Counted from the stretch's first letter, positions 44,701 through 55,792 are shown. The stretch is DNA of 64,000 nt from Sophora flavescens (GCA_030762895.1 CM061066.1:12705751-12769750); one strand, 5' to 3'. Translations and numbers: made by a program. The notes: a model not told the origin generated them from the letters alone.

Positions 44701-45650
44701 GAACAAGTGATGAAGATGATCAAGTTGTTCACAAAAATCACTAAGTGTTCTTGAAGGAAAATGAGAGAAAAGTGAGGAAGATGAAGATTTTGAGCAGTTT
44801 CGGAAATATTTGTATATCTCCCAAACTACTTATCCGTTTTTGATGATATTTACCTTGTTGTAAAGAAGAGAGAAATAGGAACAACTTTCATGTAGAAATT
44901 TTTCGAGATTCATAACAGAAAAGGGTCATAATATCTGTGTAATTTCGACGAGTATGAACATCTATGGGTGTTCTTAGATTTCTTAAGAGAAAAGGCTTTA
45001 TGTTTGAAGAAGATGGCTTGGAAATGAATCAAATTTTACTAAGTGTGGTGATAAAGAGGGGGAGCCATGGGTTTTAGGGTATTTTGGTCCAAAATTACAA
45101 TGGCAAAGCTTGTAATTTTCAAGTGAAACTAGGGGTAAAATAGTCTTTTCCCTACAAAAATATCTAAGTGTCATAAATGCGGCATTATGGCCATTATGAC
45201 TCGGATATGATCATCATAAATGCTCATCACATCAATCACATCAGTCATCTCATCTCCGTTGCTGACTCTCCGATTCATCTGACTCAGGTTTTCCTAGAGA
45301 TATCTCGACGTTTTCGCCCGCAACAAATATAATATTATATTTTTCTGCTAAATTTTGGAAAACTTCCAGTATCATAGCAAATACGATAAAAACATTACTC
45401 ATCTCATTCATGAATTAAAGTTAGCTTTTTTGAGCAGTAAACTTTAACTGTCAGTGAAAACGCAGAAAATGGTGGACCGATTTTCGTCTGAATTTACAAC
45501 CAAAAACTTTCCCGTAACCTTATAAAAATAAGTATAACACGAAAATGAACTTGGTTTATCCAAAATCATTTTCTAAGTCTTGGATAAAAATATAAATGTA
45601 TTTATATAAATTTCTGATATTATAAAACAGTGAAAAGTCGGGGTGTTACA
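41710..45650 (-). repeat. LTR B2 (complete)
   Basis: At 3941 bp it begins TGTGTCACCCTAACTTGGG (one change from B1 and B3) and ends GGGGTGTTACA. It has a primer-binding site on its left and a polypurine-like region on its right, so it serves both as 5' LTR of the left unit and 3' LTR of the right unit. Three 44-bp repeat units lie at about 42467-42600. Frames at 42008-42244, 42615-42824 and 43581-43781 have no domain. Confidence 0.92.
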
Positions 45651-46534
45651 GACTAGCCCTCTTAAAAAAAATTCGTCTTTGAAATTTCGTGACACGAAGC
45701 TAGACAGGATTGAAAGATCCCGAAGCCTTACTTTCATAAGAAAGTATATATGGAAGAATTTTGTCGATATGAAAAGAATATAAGAATATCCTGTGCATGA
45801 CAGATTCTCTAATAGGTTCATGGATGTAAAAATGCTTGATCGGTATACATTTACAAACTTGAATCTAACAAAGCTCCTTATTTCACAAGAATTTTATTAA
45901 CAATGATTTAAAAGAACAACAGTCCGACAAGAATTCATACTGGATCACTTCCACCAAAAGTAAAAGTGACTAGATTAAGTCTCATCGAGAAACTCCTTTT
46001 ATCAAGAACGTGTCTATCCTGAACAGCAACAGGACAGTTCAAGTAAATAGATTTCACAGTAACTGGCTTAGAAGTAGGGGTTGAAACAATTAGAACATAC
46101 GATAATCAAGAAACAAACAATTTCTACAGTTTCAAACATTCCATTGAAATAAATGAACGTATCCCACTCGAATCATAAAGTACAGTTAGGAGATTACCAT
46201 CTATGTCACAATCACCCTTTAGGAATTCATCGAAGTTCGAAGTTTCAGCACCGCTCAAAGTATAAATTCTCTCCTTCGCCATCTATTTGTTTGTCCTGAT
46301 GTTGTTGACAGCAGATACACATTTCGGTGCATTTCATTCCTTTGATATGTGTTCCACTTGACCAAATTCGTTAGGCCACCACCAGAAAATAAATCACTCA
46401 CTTACTTACTTATTAACACACATTACTTCTAAGAAGTGATTCAAGAAAGTCCTAATCAGAGAATACACAACATCAACACAACATACCTATTTCCCAACAT
46501 TCCCGAAAGACTCGACCAGCTCTGATACCACTAA
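45651..46534 (-). pseudogene. gag-protease scrap 3 of element B: complete short internal region
   Basis: Only 884 bp separate B2 from B3. On the minus strand there is a decayed zinc-knuckle region (FGQVEHISKE), then MAKERIYTLSGAETSNFDE, FLKGDCDIDGNLLTVLYD and a protease block with SFISMECLKL and YVLIVSTPTSKPV, interrupted by stops. The sequence then goes directly to the polypurine-like region. The whole RT-RNase H-integrase part is missing without trace, so the unit was probably pol-less when it transposed. Confidence 0.8.
46518..46530 (-). other. Primer-binding site beside LTR B3
   Basis: Minus-strand TGGTATCAGAGCT, again four bases from the LTR end. It marks B3 as the outermost 5' LTR of the composite. 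Confidence 0.9.
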
Positions 46535-49500
46535 TGTGACACCCTAACTTGGGTCATCACATGGTTACCCGTTAACTCATTTCGGAAAATAAAACTTCAG
46601 TCCGTTGGTTTCTTTCGGAAAATTAATTTATTATAGGGCATAAAACTCGGGTGTAAAAATTTTCTCCCGTGAATAACTCTAGAACACCTTAATACATACA
46701 TTAAATAGTAAAATCATATTCTTAAAAAAAAATACAATAGCATACCGTTTTTATTTTCAAAAGATCTCAATTACCAAAAAGAGAAACATAAAACAATGAT
46801 AATATTACAGCATCACAGTTACCGACCTTTTGAACATAAAACCCAAAACAAGACTCCTAAGCTGGTTGCGCTACAAGACATTATTGGAGAGACCCCCGTG
46901 GTCTTTCCCACGAACAAATATTTCTTTATGCATCTAGAATCTAAGTCCGCAAGTGACTTAGAGAACTCCTCCGCTTCATTTGTACTAGTAGCCCAAGATA
47001 CAACAGCAATCACTAGAAGAACCTGATATATTTGTAAGGGTGAGACGCCAATATTTGGACATAACACAATAACCGCCTGCGCGACACAAAAGAAAACATA
47101 TATACATATATATTTCCATAAATAAACTAGTAATCTACCACTGGATTTCATACCCGATCACAGTCTTTTGAAAAAAATGAATGAACATTTCAATATTCAG
47201 GCTCTAATTTAATAATTAAAATCCGGAGATCACAACACCGCGTAAATGAGCTGATCAAGCTCGATATCCAGGTATATTAGGCACTTCGTGGCATGGAATA
47301 CTTTATTCATCAAATCACCATACATACTTCGCAGTGTGGAATACCTTATTTATCAAGGTACCGTACATAACTTCGTAATATGGAATACCTTATTCACCAA
47401 GGCACCATACATAAAACGTGGGCATGTCTGCCAATGAATGCATGTAAAACATTTTATTCTCGTCGTTTCCTTCGTGTATAATCTTTCCTTTGCCAAAGCT
47501 TACGACCAACGTAGTTTTCAATGTCTTCAAATCTTTTTTTATCAACACAGGACACGCAATCCTAGTGCTTAGTCATGAAATCCTAGACCGATGTACCAGT
47601 CATAGGTTCGTGGTAATAGAAAACATCTTAAATGTTTAAACAATATACATCACGTATACAGTAGATACCCAATCTATAGGACCTCAAAGTCCAAAGGACC
47701 CCAAGTCCATAACACAACAACGAACCTTAGTACCTCGACGTCTCGGTTACTAAGTCCAACACCTCTTTTAACACAGTTGAGTTAAACTTGATTTCGGAAA
47801 ATCATTTTAAATGGGAAATTCTTTAATAAAATTGTTGGTTACCAAATCTTGGTTTTCAGAAAAGAGAGTTACTTGAGGTTTAAACTTGCTTAAAATACGT
47901 ACTGCTATTTCAAAACACTTGCTGTCGACACTTTTCCAAATTGCCGTCAATTATCATTTTTAAAGCCATTTAGGCCAAAATCATGATTAAATTATTTTCT
48001 ATAATTAAGTTCATAAAATAACTTTTTTTAATATTACATAATTTTTTACATAAAAATTAGCAGTAAAAAAATAATTTCACGGTTATGCCCTCACTATGAC
48101 TCATAGTTTACTTTTATACTGATGAATCATTAAAATAATATTATTTTTGAAAAATTCCTATTTTTTTCAAATAATTATTTTTATAAAATATACTCCAATA
48201 TCTCTCAGTTAAACATTGAATATTCTTCGTAGATCTTCTTAAAGCTTTTACCTCATTTAATTAATTGAGCACTGACCATTGTCAGGCTTCTCAAACAACA
48301 TCCGACAACATCATTATAATCATTAAACCAGGCAGATCTGGCATCACAACACTATAATATATTACTATATATAATTAATTAACAACAGATAATCAATTAA
48401 AAGCAGAAGATAAACACAGATAAAATACCATAATTAACAACCTCAAACAAACATACATACCACAAACATATAGCACATAGCCATCGGAAAAATCCCTCAG
48501 GCAATCCCCCCTTACCTCTTGAAGTTACTGAATTCTTTCTCAACGTGCTTTCCGATCCGATTCCGGCTTTCCTCCGCGAAACTCAGAACAAACCAACAAG
48601 TTTTATCCTTCACAACAAACATTACACAATTAATAAAAAATCAAACAATCAAAACACTGTAGATCCTAAGACTATGATTTGCCCTCCATAGGTTTTCTAG
48701 GCTAGAGATGTTAAAATTTTATACACTCTTGGATTAATGATCCTTGAGTACTAGGAAGGCAAGATCTATGATCATAACACAAATATCAAAACCAAATCAT
48801 CTAACTCATCATGAGTGTGATTTCAGCTAAGGTTAAGAAACGAAGTTAGGAACCTCAAAATTTCACATACTCTTAGATCCATGATCTTAGAGTAGTATAG
48901 AGTTAAGAAAAATTGTCAGAAGTTAAAGATTGAAACAAATCCATTCAATCCCTCTAAAGCTTGAATTCGGCCATAACTAGAAAACTTGGCTAGGGATCTA
49001 AAATTTTCACCATATTTTGGATCAATAATCATTGAGTGCTAGGAAGACATAATCAAGTGTCAAAAAGCACAAATTTTTTTTTAAAAAAAAACATCAAACC
49101 TCTAGGCTAGGGTTTTCGGCCAACAACAAAAATTTAGGTTAGAGAGTTTAAAAATTCTCAAGCTTCAACTAGAAGTATTAAAGAGACAAGATCAAGTGTT
49201 ATTTTACAAAAATTGAAACAAAACCCATATCCTTCCTTATGGCATAGGTTCGGCCAACCATAGAAGAATAAGGAAGAAATTTTCTTTTGCTTCATGCTCT
49301 TAGATGATGAATATAGGCATCAATATGAGTTAATAGAAATTCGTTTCAAGTCAAAAGGATTTTTCTACAATTTGTTATGAATATTTGAAGAAAGCATCAT
49401 GAACTTTAATTATGATGAAGAAATGATGATTCATGGCTAGATCTTAAAAAATGAATGTAGAACAGTTCATGATTGATTATGGAGAGAAAGATTCTACCTC

Positions 49501-50457
49501 TTGTTGATGAACCAGTGATGAAGATGATCAAGTTCTTCACAAAAATCACTAAGTGTTCTTGAGAGAAAATGAGAGAAAAGTGAGGAAGATGAAGATTTTG
49601 AGTAGTTTCGGTAATTTGGGTATATCTCCCAAACTACTTATCCATTTTTTATGATATTTAGCTTGTTGGAAATAAGAGAGAAATAGGAACAGGTTTCATG
49701 AAGAAAGTTTTCCGAGATTCATAACAGAAAAGGGTCATAATTTCTGTGTAATTTCAGCAAGTATGAACATCTATGGGTGTTCTTAGATTTCTTAAGAGAA
49801 AAGGCTTTATGTTTGAAGAAGATGACTTGAAAATGAATCAAATTTGCCTAAGTGTGGTTCTAAAGAGGGGGAGCCATGGGTTTTAGGGTATTTTGGTCCA
49901 AAATTACAATGGCAAAGCTTATAATTTTCAAGTGAAACTAGGGGTAAAGTAGTCTTTTCCCTACAAAAATATCTAAGTGTCATAAATGCGGCATTATGGC
50001 CATTATGACTCGGATATGATCGTCATAAATGCTCATCACATCAGTCACATCAGTCATCTCATCTCCGTTGCTGACTCCCTGATTATCTGACTCAGGTTTT
50101 CCTAGAAATATCTCGACGTTGACACCACAGCAAATATAATATTATATTTTTACGCTAAATTTTTCAAAACTTCCAGTATCATAGCATATATGATAAAAAC
50201 ATTATTCATCTCGTTCACCAATTTAAATTAGGTTTTCTATGCAGTAAACTTTTACTATCAGTGAAAACGCAGAAAACGGTAGACCGGTTTCCGTCTAAAT
50301 TTCCAACCAAAAAATTTCCCGTAACCTTATAAAAATTAGTATAACATGAAAATGACCTTGGTTTATCAAAAATCATTTTCTAAGTCTCGGATAAAAATAT
50401 GAACGTATTTATATAAATTGCCGATATTAGAACACAGCAAAAAGTCGGGGTGTTACA
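46535..50457 (-). repeat. LTR B3 (complete, 5'-most LTR of element B)
   Basis: At 3923 bp with TGTGACACCCTAACTTGGG and GGGGTGTTACA ends, it is very similar to B2. It contains the uninterrupted version of the CACTA-3 target site at about 49555-49575 and three 44-bp units near 47.3-47.4 kb. Its right flank, AGAAACGATAAC, resumes the host repeat left off at 24884. Confidence 0.92.
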
Positions 50458-50662
50458 AGAAACGATAACAAATTAAATTATTTACAAAAATCTTATTATT
50501 TTTAGGCAATTCTGAGTATTATATAATAAGAATTAATGTGATTTTCAAATATGTTGACTATTTAAAAACCCAATTAAATATCATATAAAAAACCCAATTA
50601 TATAATTTAATTATATTTGAGTTTCACCATCATGTCCATTAATATCATAATATAATAATATA
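50458..50662. repeat. Degenerate AT-rich host repeat (part 3)
   Basis: AGAAACGATAACAAATTAAA followed by ATTATTTACAAAAATCTTAT corresponds to AGAAAACAAATAAAATTATT and onward at about 24530. The host repeat therefore continues here after element B. No gene is seen. Confidence 0.55.
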
Positions 50663-51222
50663 AAGGCTTAATTGCATTTTTGGTCCCCAAGTATCACGAT
50701 TGTGCAATTTTAGTTCCTCGGGTTTCGATTGCAACAATTGGGTCCTTCAGGTATTGCGATTGTGCAATTTTAGTCCTTCGGATTTCAATTGCGCCAATTG
50801 GATTCCTCAAGTATCACGATTGTGCAATTTTAGTCCCCAGATATCACAATTATAGAATTTTAAATGCCATTAGCCTATGTGGTACACGTAACACTGATTT
50901 GGCACTTAATGAGATAGGTTTGGCAACTTACATGACACTCCTATGTGGAATTATTGACACTTCACACACTTTACTTAGTGTCAAATCAATCTTGTGTGTG
51001 CCACGTAGGCTACCAACATTAAAAATTTCACAATTGTGATAGGTGGGGGGGACCAAAATTGCACAATCGTAATACCTAGGGAACCAATTGGCGCAATTAA
51101 AATCGGGGGACTAAAATTGCAGAATCGCGGTACATGGGTGACCCAAATGTCGCAATTGAAACCCGAGGGAGCAAAATCGTACAATCATGATACTTGGAGG
51201 ACCAAAAGTGCAATTAAACCTT
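50663..51222. mobile_element. Foldback element with long inverted arms of repeated units
   Basis: The left end AAGGCTTAATTGCATTTTTG and the reverse complement of the right end, AAGGTTTAATTGCACTTTTG, begin arms of about 230 bp. Each arm is made of degenerate units with TATCACGATTGTGCAATTTT, AGTCC and ATTGCGCCAATTGG. The middle (about 50900-50990) is unique and AT-rich. There is no coding capacity, although the repeats leave frames open on both strands. Elements with this TTGGTCC wording are familiar from legume genomes. I could not define a target duplication. Confidence 0.75.
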
Positions 51223-51266
51223 ATAAATTATAAAACAAAGATACTTAGTGAAAGTTTCATTAATAA

Positions 51267-51493
51267 TTTGTTGCGTTTATGATTTTTGTTTTTGTTCTAA
51301 ACCCAGTGTATATCCCAACGCTGTCAACGAATGACTAATCACTGTCCGCGGGGCGTGGCTTCCGCCGGCCAAACATTATTTTAACACCGCCAGGAATCGA
51401 ACCCAGGAGCAAACCGAGTCAACCCCTAGAGTGTCCCATGGCAGGCCTTACAACCGCTGGGCTAAGAGGCTTGGTTTGTTGCGTTTATGATTT
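51267..51493 (-). mobile_element. Second tRNA-derived SINE with 19-bp target duplication
   Basis: TTTGTTGCGTTTATGATTT flanks the element at 51267-51285 and 51475-51493. On the minus strand the body starts AAGCCTCTTAGCCCAGCGG with an A-box-like TAGCCCAGCGGTTG, then a B-box GGGTTCGATTCC. It ends in an A-rich ACAAAAACAAAAA tail. Length is about 190 bp. Sequence differs from the SINE at 2806, so this is another family. The perfect duplication points to a fairly recent insertion. Confidence 0.88.
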
Positions 51494-51868
51494 AATTACT
51501 ATCGAAGTGGGCTTATAAACCATACAAAATCTGTTATTCCTTCATGACTTAATATTATGGAAATAAAAGCATCATCACACGAAGGGCAAATTAAGGATTA
51601 CTTGCTTGAGTGACCTTGTGGAAGGATCACACAACTGCTTGCAAAAAAACATGCGTTGGAAGGCTACAACAGCACTACATATAATTTAACTTTTCTTTTA
51701 CATTTCCTTTTTTCCCTTATGTAAATTCCAAAGAAATTATGTGTTTATTCTCTATAATAACATACCTAGAAATTTAAATTCTCGGAATGAAAGTTAATAT
51801 AAAAAATCAAACACATTACATGAAAGACAAGAAAAGGAAACTCATTTTGTGCTGACAAGCATGCTGGT
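51494..51868. other. AT-rich sequence without recognised feature
   Basis: No gene, terminal repeat or RNA gene is evident. The sequence leads into the inverted copy described next. Confidence 0.5.
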
Positions 51869-52755
51869 TATGGTCTTGCTCATTCTGGTATTACTTGGTG
51901 GGATAATATCCCAAGTTTTATTAGAGATGACTTTTTTAGAAATAGATTAGGATTACCAAACTATAGATTCAAACTCTGTCAAAAAAAAAACTATAGATTC
52001 AAATAACTTTGTATTTTTATTTGTCATGAGTTTAGGCTCTATGTCCCCTCATGGCTTGTTTGTATTTTTTTTAAAAAAATATATTTTGATGATATGCTGC
52101 AAATGATTGATACAATCTAAGGTGCCAACCTAGTTAAGATGTTAGATTTTATAGTGATGCTTTTGCATATCATTCTTGCTTAAAAAAAATAACAAAAAAA
52201 TCTAACAATCAATATATAAAAGGCAATGGCAAATAAGTCAAACAAGAAGATATCTAAAATTTAAATGTTTCATATACAAAGATTAATTTGGTTGTAGAGT
52301 GTCACGAAATATCTACAAACATTTTCACTTGTTATACATATGAATGGTTGTATGATTTTTGTACACTTCTTTGCTTTCAGGTATAGTCTAGGCAAACCTT
52401 CAAAACATTATATATGCTATTAGAACAACTAGAGGCTTGATACTAGCATTTTGATTTGTTGTAGAGGACCAGTGCAAGGTGTCTCGATTTTCTATATTGT
52501 AGTTCGGTAAGAACCATGTTCTTCATATTATATTTCACCCAACACATTAGCCGTTGGGCACGAGAGATATGTAATTCTGGTGTATGAACAAATAACTCGG
52601 AAACTATCTACAAAATTTCGTGATGATAAGGATATACTTTTGTTGCAGCAAATAGACCCCCCCCCCCCCCCCCTCGCGAGCTAATTTAATGTCATGGTGG
52701 GAGCTTAGAACACACTGGACAACGAGTTTGGCTGACAACTGTGGTTGATAAACCT
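51869..52755 (-). repeat. Copy 2 of the inverted duplication, including a SUVH4-like SET scrap
   Basis: The reverse complement matches 871-1504. The SET part (about 52660-52755, minus) retains RFINHSC then, after a one-base deletion, a shifted frame. A run of 17 or so C residues replaces the G-rich interruption seen in copy 1. About 250 bp here (near 52080-52335) is absent from copy 1. The A-tailed micro-insertion with its direct repeats is shared. On the plus strand the HSGITWWDNIPSFIRDDFF frame remains open, as its counterpart does in copy 1. The copy is cut at 52756 by an LTR. Confidence 0.85.
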
Positions 52756-52756
52756 A

Positions 52757-53017
52757 TGTGACACCCTAAAACCCGACATCACATGGTTACCCGTTGCGGA
52801 AAGGAAACTTATTTAAAACGCTGGTCGCTTTCGGAAAAATAACCTTTTCTATAGGGTTACTGAAAAGGGTATCCAATTTTTTTTTTTTTGTTAAAAGAAG
52901 TTAAGAAAAGGTGATGAACACTCAGAACATGAAAATAAACATCATACATATAAATATAACCGTCCCACTTGGGATCTTAGGTTTGATTACAAAACAAGCC
53001 TTATCGAACTGGCCAAC
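52757..53017 (-). repeat. Truncated LTR of a third Gypsy-like family
   Basis: Begins TGTGACACCCTAAAACCCG, with the GGTTACCCGTTGCGG and CGCTGGTCGCTTTCGG blocks shared with elements A and B. It breaks off at about 53017, where the Athila-type LTR begins. Only the low-coordinate end is present; the remainder may lie beyond the Athila insertions. Confidence 0.75.
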
Positions 53018-53285
53018 TAATAAGCCACTGGCTCATCTAGTTTCCAGCTAGAAAAGGGGTAGATTTTGTGCCTAATTGGGCGAGTCAACCTCACTAATCT
53101 CCCAAATTGGCCTTGTTTTGTTCCTAAGTTAGAATTTAATTCGTTTAATGCATTTTTAGAAGTTTTTAGTTTATTTTGAGTCGAATTACGGTTTTCGTTT
53201 CCTTTTATTGTTTCAGGTTAAAAGTGAAGCTCTTAGAGTCAAGAAAAATGAAGAAAACAGTGGAAAAGCAATTCTGGAAGTTTCA

Positions 53286-53530
53286 CCTCGCGAGACAGGA
53301 TCTCTCCTCGCGAGCCTGAAGACCAGCCTGAATAGCAACAGTCACCCTTTCTGTCTCGCCTCGCAAATCACCATCTCGGCTCGCGAGCCTGAAGGCCTGA
53401 CTGTGCCAGAGATGTCACCCTTTCTGTCTAGCCTCGCGAATCACCATCTCGCCTCGCGGGAAAACTAATCTCTGATGATCTGATTCATAATATTCGCCTC
53501 GTAAACCAGGTCTCGCCCCACGAGCGGGCG
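53286..53530. repeat. TCGCGA-motif cluster in the Athila-1 LTR promoter region
   Basis: TCGCCTCGCGA and close variants (CTCGCGAGAC, CTCGCGAGCC, CTCGCGAATC, CTCGCGGGAA) recur about eight times in an otherwise AT-rich region. The cluster stops about 20 bp before the TATA box. The 3' LTR repeats it at about 60735-60960 and Athila-2 has its own version. Confidence 0.85.
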
Positions 53531-53544
53531 AGACCCAGAACCTC

Positions 53545-53552
53545 TATTTATA
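53545..53552 (+). promoter_or_regulatory. Athila-1 LTR TATA box
   Basis: TATTTATA, preceded by CTC and followed by GG, lies directly downstream of the motif cluster and is kept in the 3' LTR at 60974-60981. Its position suits the U3/R boundary; transcription start is not proven. Confidence 0.6.
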
Positions 53553-54421
53553 GGTTGTTTTAGGGCGGATTAGAGAGGATACCTTTTGCTCACCACTTGT
53601 TTTAGATCGTTTTTGCAACAAATCCATATTCTCTGGAGTTGCGTCTCCCTATGTTCTTCTCCTATTTTACAATTATGATGAACTCCAATTGTTTGTGCGT
53701 TGTTACATGCATGAGGAACTAATTCCCTTGTCTAAGGGATCAATGAAACCACCCATGACGGTGTAGCGTTCAATGTGATGTATGTTTCCCTCCTTTACCT
53801 CAATTCATGTTTTCCAATTCTGAATTTATTGCGTTGATCATAAGCATGCATGATTGACTAGTTAACGTGATGAAACTTGATAGGTAATTCGCGTTTAGAA
53901 CTTGAATTGGGATCACTGATTGAATATTGCACGAGAGTGAGTAGGATATCAATGCAACCTTATAGGGAACAAGATTTAATAGAGTTTGATGATTGGGTTA
54001 TGAGACTGTAGCAAGTAATTACCTCAATCGTTGAATACGTCCTATTGAGCACGATAGTGTCATTAGGAGAATTTGGGGGTCCTGGTTGACATTGCAATTG
54101 AACTTAGGGAGGGGATCATCATCACTTGGGTACTATGCAAGATTGAGTAGGTGGATTTGTGACATTAGATGTTTAATCCATATTTTAATTCTTATCTTAT
54201 CTTATCGCTACCTACTTTATCTCTAATAGATTTGTTGATTTAAATTGCCATCCTATTTCCTCTCTCTTCTCAACCACTTGTTTTTACTTGGTCAAACGTA
54301 TCGAATTTCTTGAAAATTGGTAGAATTGGTAGCCCAATCCCTGTGTCCGACCTCGGTAATTACTTACCGTGTTTATTACTTACGACGACCCGGTACACTT
54401 GCCGGTGAATCAACAAGTTTT

Positions 54422-54439
54422 TGGCGCCGTTGCCAGGGA
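54422..54439 (+). other. Athila-1 primer-binding site (tRNA-Asp type)
   Basis: TGGCGCCGTTGCCAGGGA follows the LTR after six bases. It matches, with one change (A for G), the aspartate tRNA complement TGGCGCCGTTGCCGGGGA that many Athila-like elements use. Confidence 0.85.
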
Positions 54440-54575
54440 TTGGCACAACCAATTTTCCTAATTTTTGGGAAGTTTGATTATTTGGTTAAGCTATTTTTAT
54501 TTTTATTTTCTGTTATTTATTTACTATTATTTCTCTCTACTTCTTTGATTCCACTTGGTCTTGCCTAGTTTTTGT

Positions 54576-55792
54576 ATGCGAGGTACCTTTTCACAAGATG
54601 ACTTGCTATTTGATTCGGAGATCACCAAGACCGAGAAGCGATTAAGGAAAGAAGCCAGACAACGAAAGAGGCTTGAAGCAATTAATTTTGAGGGGATGGC
54701 CGAAGCAAACCCTTCTCCTCCTCCTCCTCCTTACAAGCCTCTCTTCGAGTACAATCTGCCCAATTTGGATGATTGTGCTTCTTCTATCGTGAGGGGCAAC
54801 CTCAATACAGATTCCTTCAGAGTGGAAGGATGTGTCACAGCCCAGATCCGTGAGAATCAATTTGATGCGGGTGGCAAACAAGACCCTCATAGACACATCA
54901 CTCGCTTCCTTGAAGCTTGTGACATGCAGAAGACAAGAGGAGTTTCTCAAGATGAGTTTCGCTTGCGGCTATTCCCTCTCTCTTAGGGATACCGCTCGCT
55001 ATTGGTTTGACAGCTTGGATCGCAACAGTATCACAACATGGGAGCAAATGGCCCAAAAGTTCCTCACTAAATGTTTTCCTCCTCAGAAAGCGGCACAAGC
55101 AAGAGTAGCCGTCACATCTTTCAGGCAGACAGAAGATGAATCTTATAATGAAGCTTGGGAGAGGTATAATGTGCTCTTGAGAAGATGTCCTTCGGCTTTC
55201 TTTGACCCGGTCTCCAAGGTTCAACATTTCTTTAACGGGTTAAGGGGGCGCTACCAGATGAATTGTGATGCCGCAGCGGGCGGTTCTTTTTCTTATTTAT
55301 CAGTTGAGGATGGATGGGCGTTATTGGAGAAGATGTCGAACAATGATTACAACCGTGGTAGGGAAACCTCAAGTGGAGTCAGTTATGCAACAATAGAAGC
55401 CATTCTAGAGCAAAATAAACTGTTGAAGATGCAAAATGCAGCATTGTCTGGGAACAAAAAGGTTAATGTGATACACAAAGGAATACCTCCGGGTTGTGAT
55501 AATTGTAATGGAGATCATGACATTCAGAGTTGTCCGTTCAACTTCTCTCAAGAACATGTGGACTCATGCCACAATTTCTATGACAGCGTGCCCCAAAACA
55601 ACTATCAGAGGAACATACAATAATTACAGTCAGAATCAGAATAAGGGTTATATGAGGAGAGACCATCCGGGTTTTGCTTGGAGTAATGCTAGTGGTGGTC
55701 TAGCCGGGTAACAACAACCTCAACAGAATCAGAGGCCAAACTATGGAATCCATCAACGCAATACTCAGCAGGCTTTTCCAGGGCCTAATCAA
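54576..55792 (+). pseudogene. Athila-1 gag, frameshifted
   Basis: The frame opens MRGTFSQDDLLFDSEITKTE with a basic segment. It continues through FRVEGCVTAQIRENQF and HRHITRFLEACDMQKTRG to FRLRLFPLS, where a one-base change in a CT run near 54975-54984 shifts it. The next frame holds LRDTARYWFDSLDRNSITTW, FLTKCFPPQKAAQAR, DESYNEAWERYNVLLRRCP, FFNGLRGRYQMNCDAAAGG and the zinc knuckle CDNCNGDHDIQSC. A second shift near 55600 leads to RRDHPGFAWSNASGGLAG and a TAA (55709-55711) within a run of CAA codons. Domain order is normal for Athila capsid and nucleocapsid; the breaks make it non-functional. Confidence 0.88.

Larger units (their letters stand above)
24885..50457 (-). mobile_element. Element B: composite LTR retroelement with three full LTRs and one partial LTR
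   Basis: Reading left to right, there is an LTR (B1, 24885-36007), a gag-protease scrap, a truncated LTR (36601-40757), another scrap, LTR B2 (41710-45650), a third scrap and LTR B3 (46535-50457). The outer flanking pentamers AGTAA (24880-24884) and AGAAA (50458-50462) match at four positions. The two outer flanks join to re-form one host repeat phrase, so the whole block sits at a single insertion point. Primer-binding sites left of B2 and B3 give minus orientation. CACTA-3 lies in B1, and a full-length LINE lies in the partial LTR. There is no reverse transcriptase or integrase of LTR type anywhere in it. Chained LTRs of this kind are best explained by recombination between related elements. 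Confidence 0.8.
53018..54415 (+). repeat. Athila-1 5' LTR
   Basis: 1398 bp ending GGTGAATCAACA six bases before the primer-binding site. From CTGGCTCATCTAGTTTCCAG onward it matches 60472-61181. It contains the CTCGCGAG motif cluster and a TATTTATA box at 53545-53552. Frames at 53208-53468 and 54317-54568 are not genes. Confidence 0.9.

Noticed and set aside
51350..51474. A tRNA gene, suggested by GGTTCGATTCC and an A-box-like motif on the minus strand
   Set aside because: No cloverleaf can be drawn, the body is too long, and an A-rich tail with target duplications shows a SINE.
52661..52677. The C run, and the G run near 60328-60346, as functional G-quadruplex sites
   Set aside because: Single long homopolymers are prone to assembly and replication slippage. 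No regulatory context supports a quadruplex role.
54555..54986. A proline-rich frame starting MVLPSFCMRGTF as an independent host gene
   Set aside because: It is the first part of Athila gag, directly after the primer-binding site, and continues in another frame after a one-base shift.
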